Of a stretch of DNA of 64,000 bases, positions 58,794 to 64,000 are shown one piece after another. This stretch comes from Chryseobacterium culicis. Its GTDB lineage: Bacteria > Bacteroidota > Bacteroidia > Flavobacteriales > Weeksellaceae. Below the pieces are notes generated by a model, which saw nothing but the letters and a program-made list of their open reading frames with translations, did not search any database and had not been told where the DNA came from. Location: NCBI RefSeq assembly GCF_002979755.1, contig NZ_PCPP01000003.1, positions 1 to 64,000 of the forward strand, written 5' to 3'. Position 1 is the first letter of the stretch, and the number at the start of each line of letters is the position of its first letter. The position numbers were made by a program, and so were the translations under genes.

Positions 58794-61544
58794 TTAGCGT
58801 TTGATTACTTTTACAGTTTTTACAGCGCCATTCACTGAATGTACTATCACCTGATAAATACCCGGTAACAGAGCTGAAAAGTTAAGTGTTCCTTTAGTAT
58901 CATTGATTACTTTAGCAAGCACCTCTTTTCCCGCTGTATTGTAAACTGCTACTGAAAGAATTTTCTGATCCAATGAGAGGTTCAGAATATCATATACCGG
59001 ATTAGGATAGACTTTAAGCTGATCTGCATTGAATGAAGCTTTATCCATGTTCAAACCTTTGTTTGCTGAAGTTCCATTAACCACTACATTATTTGCAGGA
59101 CATCCCACAGGTGTAAAAATTGTTCTTTGAGTATCTCCTCCATCTCCCAGCTCTCCGTGGCTATTACTACCAGAAATCACTAAAAGTCCGTTCGTATTGA
59201 TAGCCAATGTATTTTGAGCTCCTGCTGAGATGCTTTGCCAGTCAGTGGTAGTTCCAATAAGCATTGGAGTAGATCTGTGTACTGTAAATCCATCTCCCAA
59301 TTGTCCTGAGGCATTATATCCCCATGTCCAAAGCGTTCCATCTGTTTTGACAGCTATAGTGGAACCATTAGTACCACTGCTAAAATTTCGCCAGTCTGTT
59401 GCAGTTCCAACCTGTATAGGTAAGGTTTTATTTACTGTTGTACCATCTCCCAGTTGCCCCCATCTATTATCTCCCCAGGCCCAAATTGTACCATCTGTTT
59501 TAAGTCCCATCGAATGAGTCCTTCCTCCCTCAATAGCTTTCCAGTTTGTAGCTGTTCCTATTTGCATAGGTAAGGTTTTATTCACTGTTGTACCATCTCC
59601 TAATTGTCCAAACTTGTTATCTCCCCAGACCCAAAGTGTTCCATCTGTTTTGATAGCAAGCGTATGATTACCTTTAGAGGATACACTTAGCCAGTCAGTA
59701 GCTGTTCCTATTTGTATAGGTAAGGTTTTGTTCACTGTTGTGCCATCCCCTAATTGTCCACTCTTATTATTTCCCCAGCCCCAAAGCGTTCCATCAGATT
59801 TTATGGCGGCCATATTACCATCTCCGGTTGTAATATTTACCCAGTCTGTTGCTATTCCGACTTGTATAGGTAAGGTTTTATTCACTGTAGTTCCATCCCC
59901 TAGTTGCCCGTCATAATTCCATCCCCAAGTCCACAGTGTTCCGTCTGCTTTTATTCCTGCCGAATAAGAAAGTCCGGCTACTATTTTCACCCAGTTATCA
60001 GAAGTTCCTATTTGTGTGGGTATATTTCTGTTAATCGTAGTTCCATCTCCCAGCGCACCATCAGAGTTATCTCCCCATCCCCATAATGTTCCGTCTTTTT
60101 TTAATCCTATGGAATGATTAAGACCGGCACTCACATTTTTCCAACAGCCTGGTTCAGTTGCAGGAAGTGTAGTAAAGGATCCGCCTTCCAACCAAACCGC
60201 CTGGCTGAATCCGCAATCAGAGGCCACCCACCAGTAATAAGTGGTTGCAGGCAGCAAGTTTGTTAAATTTACGGTTGTAGAAGCAGTAGTTCCATTATTT
60301 CCACTCATCGTAGGATTTGTGCTATACATGTACAAATATCCTTTGCTGGGAGCTTGGGTTGCTGCCGTCCAACTAATAGTAGCTGCTGCCGAAGTAATAT
60401 TATTTGTAGAAAACTGTGTCGGAGAGATGCAAACTTCAGGCCAGGCAATCTCTACAAACGAATCTCTTTCAATAGTGGTATTATCACCTAACTGACCTGA
60501 GCTATTTAGGCCACAAGATCTAAAAGTACCATCAGTTTTTTTTACAAGAACATGATTTTTTCCGACATAGATCTGAAGATTGTCCGTAGAAGAGCCTACT
60601 TGTGTAGGGGGAAATGTAGCACTTGAAGTGTCGTTTCCATGCCCCAATTGTCCAAAAGCATTATATCCCCATGACCAAAGGGTTCCATCTGTCTTTGTTG
60701 CAAATGCAGCTCCATTTTTAGCCCCTATATAAAGCCAATCGGTTGCCGTTCCAATTTGCTGTGGGATTTTTTTTGAAACGTTAGTGCCATCCCCTAATTG
60801 CCCATAAACATTCTGACCCCATGCCCAGAGTGTTCCATCTGTTCTCAGACCTAATGAATAATTATCTGCAGCGTCAACATTTTTCCAATTCGTATCTGTT
60901 CCTATTTGCGTAGGGATCTTTTTTAAAATGTTAGTTCCATCTCCATGTTGTCCGGAAGTATTAGTACCCCATGCCCATAATGTCCCGTCTGTTTTGATTC
61001 CTAAGGCAAACTTATATCCTGTATCAACGCTTTGCCAGTTGGTATCTGTTCCAATTTGCGTTGGGGTCTTTTTTGAAATGGTAGTTCCATCTCCCAATTG
61101 TCCGGAATCATTACGTCCCCACGTCCATAGCGTTCCATCTGTTTTGATTCCTACCGAAAAGTCCTCCCCAATACTAACACTTTGCCAATTCGTATCTGTT
61201 CCAATCTGTGTTGGGATATTCTTTGTAGTGGTAGTTCCATCTCCCAACTGTCCGTATTCGTTACGTCCCCATGCCCACAATGTTCCATTATTTTTAATGG
61301 CGAAAGTCTGGTTGCCTCCGGCACTGATCATTTTCCAATCTGTAATTTTTCCTATTCGGTGTGGTGCTTTTCTGGTCATCGAGGTTCCGTCACCTAATTC
61401 TCCTGAAAAATTAGTTCCCCATCCCCACAATGATCCGTCTGTTTTGATTCCTGCAGAATGCTCATTTCCTGCATTAAGACTTTGCCAACATTGCGCAAAG
61501 GAGTGTATACTGATGAATACACCTAATAAAAGTATTTTTCTCAT
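58794..61544 (-). CDS. Secreted protein with two RCC1 propellers and T9SS sorting domain
   Basis: A 916-residue protein. After a signal peptide (MRKILLLGVFISIHSFAQ) come seven RCC1-type repeats of about 50 residues (GIKTDGTLWAWGxNxxGQLGDGTT pattern), a fibronectin-III-like linker (about residues 380-465), another seven repeats (about 470-820) and a C-terminal sorting domain (VYPNPVYDILNLSLDQ to VKTVKVIKR) of type IX secretion, type A. It is thus predicted to be a secreted, surface-attached pair of seven-bladed propellers. Binding rather than catalysis is likely. Confidence 0.93.
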   Translation of the reverse strand: MRKILLLGVFISIHSFAQCWQSLNAGNEHSAGIKTDGSLWGWGTNFSGELGDGTSMTRKAPHRIGKITDWKMISAGGNQTFAIKNNGTLWAWGRNEYGQLGDGTTTTKNIPTQIGTDTNWQSVSIGEDFSVGIKTDGTLWTWGRNDSGQLGDGTTISKKTPTQIGTDTNWQSVDTGYKFALGIKTDGTLWAWGTNTSGQHGDGTNILKKIPTQIGTDTNWKNVDAADNYSLGLRTDGTLWAWGQNVYGQLGDGTNVSKKIPQQIGTATDWLYIGAKNGAAFATKTDGTLWSWGYNAFGQLGHGNDTSSATFPPTQVGSSTDNLQIYVGKNHVLVKKTDGTFRSCGLNSSGQLGDNTTIERDSFVEIAWPEVCISPTQFSTNNITSAAATISWTAATQAPSKGYLYMYSTNPTMSGNNGTTASTTVNLTNLLPATTYYWWVASDCGFSQAVWLEGGSFTTLPATEPGCWKNVSAGLNHSIGLKKDGTLWGWGDNSDGALGDGTTINRNIPTQIGTSDNWVKIVAGLSYSAGIKADGTLWTWGWNYDGQLGDGTTVNKTLPIQVGIATDWVNITTGDGNMAAIKSDGTLWGWGNNKSGQLGDGTTVNKTLPIQIGTATDWLSVSSKGNHTLAIKTDGTLWVWGDNKFGQLGDGTTVNKTLPMQIGTATNWKAIEGGRTHSMGLKTDGTIWAWGDNRWGQLGDGTTVNKTLPIQVGTATDWRNFSSGTNGSTIAVKTDGTLWTWGYNASGQLGDGFTVHRSTPMLIGTTTDWQSISAGAQNTLAINTNGLLVISGSNSHGELGDGGDTQRTIFTPVGCPANNVVVNGTSANKGLNMDKASFNADQLKVYPNPVYDILNLSLDQKILSVAVYNTAGKEVLAKVINDTKGTLNFSALLPGIYQVIVHSVNGAVKTVKVIKR

Positions 61545-62076
61545 ATTTTAATTTTCATGTTATTTTCCTACTCGTATAGCTTTTCGGTTCCGCTTCGTTT
61601 ACATGGTTTCTGAACTCCATACCACAAGTCATCTGAACACCCAAAACACTCAGAATCAAATAAATTCATAGAGAAACAGGGATGTTAACCAATGAATAAG
61701 CGTTGATTTTGAAAGATTTTTGCAGATGTCAGCTCTAGCCCTTAAGAAATTTTAAGGACTTACTGTTGTTTTAAATTACTGGGAAAAAAGAGCGTGTATT
61801 CGTAAAAACAAATACGGTGTAGTTTTGTTCATTTTCATGGTTTAATTAGTTTTAAGGTTTAGTTTTTTAAGAAAACAACATGATCAGTTATAATGCCTTT
61901 TATGCTGTTCAATGCAAAAGTAGATTTTTATGATGACTCACAAAATACCATAGATCAAGATTTTCAGCAAGACCGGAATATCATTGTTCTTTTTTGTAGG
62001 AACAATTTATACATCAGAAAGTACAAGAAAGTAAGAGCTTAAGGTTCCTGAAACTTTCGCTTTTGCTGGTTCATAG
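61545..62076. other. Long intergenic region without recognised gene
   Basis: No open frame with protein-like composition is seen on either strand. The region is A/T rich, with a few T runs and one short inverted repeat (CTTAAGAAATTTTAAG near 61741-61756). Confidence 0.5.
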
Positions 62077-62117
62077 ATAGACAGACCGTCTATTTTTAGA
62101 AACATTGCTTATATTTG
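62077..62117 (+). promoter_or_regulatory. Promoter of GLPGLI gene with TetR-type dyad
   Basis: ATAGAC-AGACC-GTCTAT (62077-62093), a 6-bp inverted repeat around 5 bp, lies in the -33 region of an exact -7 element TATATTTG (62110-62117). The start codon is 56 nt further on. Its form suits a TetR-type repressor, but no TetR gene is in the window. Confidence 0.55.
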
Positions 62118-62172
62118 AATGATGTCATGAGTCATCCGTTAATTTAAAACTGACCCTTATTCAAAATAGAAA

Positions 62173-63027
62173 ATGAAAATCATCATTACTCTTTTACTTT
62201 TTATCTCTGGAATTTTGTTTTCTCAAAATCAAAGATTTATCTATGAATATTCGTTCAAGATGGATACCTTAAACCAAGATAAGGTTGAAAAGGAGATTAT
62301 GAATCTCGATATTACCCAAAAGGGATCTTATTTTTACAGCGCTTTGTTGATTACGCGGGATTCTCTTTTCAATGCAGAACTTGAAAAAGGAAAGGTTTCA
62401 AATACCATCCATATTGATCTTAGAAAGATCCAACATCCGAAAGCTAATTTCAGAATTTCCAAAATATACCCAGGCTTAGAAACAGTGTACCACACTTCAC
62501 TTAATGCCAGTAATGTTGCCGTAAAAGAACTCAATAAAATCAATTGGGAGGTTCTTCCTGAAACAAAAACCTTCGAAGGTTTTAAAGCGCAGAAGGCTAT
62601 CACCCATTTCGGCGGAAGAAACTGGATTGCATGGTTTACCAATGACATTCAAATTCAGGACGGACCTTATAAATTTTGCGGCCTGCCCGGCTTGATCTTA
62701 CATATTGAAGATGAAGAGGGAACTCATATTTTCAATATGGTTGGAAGCCAGAAGCTCACCGACAGCTTTTCACTTATCGATGCAAAAACCGCAGAAATCT
62801 TCCTGACAAAGGAAAAATTCAATAAACTTTGGCATGAATATATAAAAGATCCTGCTAAAAACATCAAACTAATGCACAGCTCCTCTGGAATGTCAGAAAC
62901 CATAATGTTTGATTCAAATACCAAAAATCCCCTGAGCAAACAAGAATTAATCAGAAACAAAGAAACGCGCGCAAAGGAATTCTTAAAACGATTCAATAAT
63001 TTTATAGAAAAGGAGTTGTACAAATAG
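62173..63027 (+). CDS. GLPGLI family protein
   Basis: A 284-residue exported protein with a signal peptide (MKIIITLLLFISGILFSQ) and the family motif KFCGLPGLILHIED near residue 170. Further conserved elements are NWIAWFTNDIQIQDGPYKFCG. The family is confined to Bacteroidota and has no known function; it is often encoded in several copies and with TonB receptors. Here it is a single gene behind a dyad-containing promoter. Confidence 0.93.
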   Translation: MKIIITLLLFISGILFSQNQRFIYEYSFKMDTLNQDKVEKEIMNLDITQKGSYFYSALLITRDSLFNAELEKGKVSNTIHIDLRKIQHPKANFRISKIYPGLETVYHTSLNASNVAVKELNKINWEVLPETKTFEGFKAQKAITHFGGRNWIAWFTNDIQIQDGPYKFCGLPGLILHIEDEEGTHIFNMVGSQKLTDSFSLIDAKTAEIFLTKEKFNKLWHEYIKDPAKNIKLMHSSSGMSETIMFDSNTKNPLSKQELIRNKETRAKEFLKRFNNFIEKELYK

Positions 63028-63191
63028 TCTCAGTATTAGATCATCTTTGTGGATTACACATTCCCTACTTTTTATCTTCATTAAGTTTTTGGATTATTCT
63101 TCAGGATTAACATCTCCTTTTCCCCCCAACAAGCTCCATAATAGCGACTGCATCAAGTTCCATGAAAAAAAAACCGTTTTGTATCAAAGCA

Positions 63192-63596
63192 TCACATTCC
63201 GAAGTTTTTGAAATGAACTCTGCGCTTGGGATAACCTCTTTGAAGAAAATTACGGGCTTTGTCATTATTCGTATATATTACATATTCGCCAGTTTGACCA
63301 TCAAACAAATGCAATTCTCCACCTTTTTTCAACCCTACAAAACAATGTCCTATTGTGGAATCTTCAAAAGTTCCTTTTATGTGATATTTATCTTTAACGC
63401 CATAAATTACAACAATATCTCCTTCTGTCATTAATTGCTTTATTCTTGGAATTGTTTTAGGTTTGGAACTATGAGTAGCATAATTGGCAGCAGTATTTAA
63501 CATATATCTTGGAGAAGCACTTCCTCCCCATGATGCATTAAATCCTGCCTGTGTTGCAAAATCCTTAGAACATTCAATACTTTTGATAGTAGTCAT
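63192..63596 (-). CDS. Papain-fold toxin domain-like protein
   Basis: A 134-residue protein without signal peptide. TIGHCFVGLKKGGELHLFDGQTGEYV matches the His-containing core of papain-fold (glutamine-deamidase-like) polymorphic toxins, in which GH...DGQxG is the typical signature. A cysteine in SIECSKDFATQAGF may be the nucleophile. A stop codon lies 9 nt upstream of the ATG in frame, so it is not a fragment of a longer frame here. An immunity gene is not evident. A free-standing effector domain or the leftover tip of a toxin are both possible. Confidence 0.55.
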   Translation of the reverse strand: MTTIKSIECSKDFATQAGFNASWGGSASPRYMLNTAANYATHSSKPKTIPRIKQLMTEGDIVVIYGVKDKYHIKGTFEDSTIGHCFVGLKKGGELHLFDGQTGEYVIYTNNDKARNFLQRGYPKRRVHFKNFGM

Positions 63597-63898
63597 ACAA
63601 TCCTAAAGTTCAAGGATGAAGAATTTTCCAGAAAATTCGAAAATTAATTTGGAAAAGATGTAATTAAACTGTATAAACTTAAATAATATTTCTAATAATA
63701 GCCTATTTCTAAAATATAAAATAAACTAAAGTGTGATGCATTGTATTTTTATATTTCAAAAGTATTTTATCTTAATTTTATTTGTAATTTAACAATCTGA
63801 GCTAAGTGTCACATATAGAATGATTTGGCGCAAACCTGAGATATATCCATATTGTAACAAGAAAAAAGATAATTAAAAGATTGCAATAAAATAGTACC
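63597..63898. other. Intergenic region
   Basis: These 302 nt are A/T rich with no protein-like frame. No exact TAnnTTTG element with a -33 partner was found before the gene at 63899. Confidence 0.4.
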
Positions 63899-64000
63899 AT
63901 GATAAAATATGTCAATATCAAATTGTTATTAGTCCTTCTTGCCATTGTTTTTGCATTTGATTTAGTATTTATAGCTATGGATCATAGTTCATGGCGGTTT
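63899..64000 (+). CDS. Start of a membrane or exported protein, cut by window end
   Basis: The frame opens with MIKYVNIKLLLVLLAIVFAF and continues DLVFIAMDHSSWRF to the window end (34 codons). The hydrophobic stretch at residues 9-26 suggests a membrane helix or signal anchor. It cannot be identified from this piece. Confidence 0.55.
   Translation, partial: MIKYVNIKLLLVLLAIVFAFDLVFIAMDHSSWRF

Noticed and set aside
59230..61551. Several plus-strand frames antisense to the RCC1 protein
   Set aside because: They repeat with the RCC1 period and are shadows of the repeats on the other strand.
1..64000. CRISPR arrays, transposase genes, prophage or rRNA
   Set aside because: None was seen; the S74 protein is phage-like only in its C-terminal domain and has no other phage genes beside it.

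Overview
The window looks like a chromosome segment of a Bacteroidota bacterium of the family Weeksellaceae, most likely Chryseobacterium or a close relative. The reasons are low-GC DNA, many promoters of the Bacteroidota type (TTG/TTTG, about 19 bp, then TAnnTTTG), a GLPGLI-family protein, a type IX secretion C-terminal sorting domain, a TonB receptor paired with a DUF4249 lipoprotein, and a GT117 (DUF2723) membrane protein. The genus is inferred from gene content; no 16S rRNA lies in the window.

Layout. 1-2358: two almost identical tRNA-Lys(TTT) genes, each with its own promoter, flank an AraC regulator and a DAPG/phloretin-hydrolase-like enzyme. 2.5-5.4 kb: an autoregulated MarR gene with a small membrane protein, then two DJ-1/PfpI proteins in tandem, one fused to an AraC domain. 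5.5-10.5 kb: a TolC-HlyD-MFS efflux operon with a divergent AraC regulator. 10.5-15.7 kb: a nitric-oxide defence cluster (Rrf2 regulator with three cysteines, 4-TM protein, methyltransferase, cytochrome c, RIC/ScdA, quinol NO reductase) with a repeated dyad that may be the regulator's binding site. 16-19.5 kb: the GT117 protein. 19.6-22.4 kb: a short inverted-repeat element, then an SDR/Rid-like pair behind two CRP-type boxes next to a Crp/Fnr gene. 23.4-27.9 kb: a PchR-like AraC regulator, TonB receptor and DUF4249 lipoprotein. 28-31.8 kb: YoaK-like protein, Crp/Fnr regulator, VOC protein, alpha/beta hydrolase and ACT protein. 32.4-34.8 kb: a two-component system. 35.3-38.4 kb: two FAD amine/amino-acid oxidases behind a structured leader. 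38.6-41.3 kb: panB, a MarR-GNAT fusion, a DUF2000 gene broken by a stop codon, and a thioesterase. 41.6-44.2 kb: a VWA protein and MoxR-like ATPase. 45-52.4 kb: AraC regulators, an agmatine-deiminase-like lipoprotein, a class II cyclic-nucleotide phosphodiesterase, a metallopeptidase-like protein, an acetyltransferase and a YcjY-like hydrolase. 52.4-57.4 kb: an arsenic-resistance cassette bordered by a gene remnant on each side and followed by an intact S74 tail-fibre-type protein. 57.8-64 kb: PhzF protein, a secreted protein with two RCC1 propellers, a GLPGLI protein, a papain-fold-toxin-like ORF and the start of a gene cut by the window end.

The region is accessory in character, with fourteen intact transcriptional regulators, counting the AraC-DJ-1 and MarR-GNAT fusions and the response regulator. 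For several of them a candidate operator can be read next to the gene: MarR at 2529, Rrf2 at 10494, CRP boxes at 21129, Crp/Fnr at 28967, MarR-GNAT at 38586 and ArsR at 52804 and 53186. The best leads for something new are the Rrf2/NO cluster with its two unexplained genes, the broken panB operon, the oxidase leader and the borders of the ars cassette.
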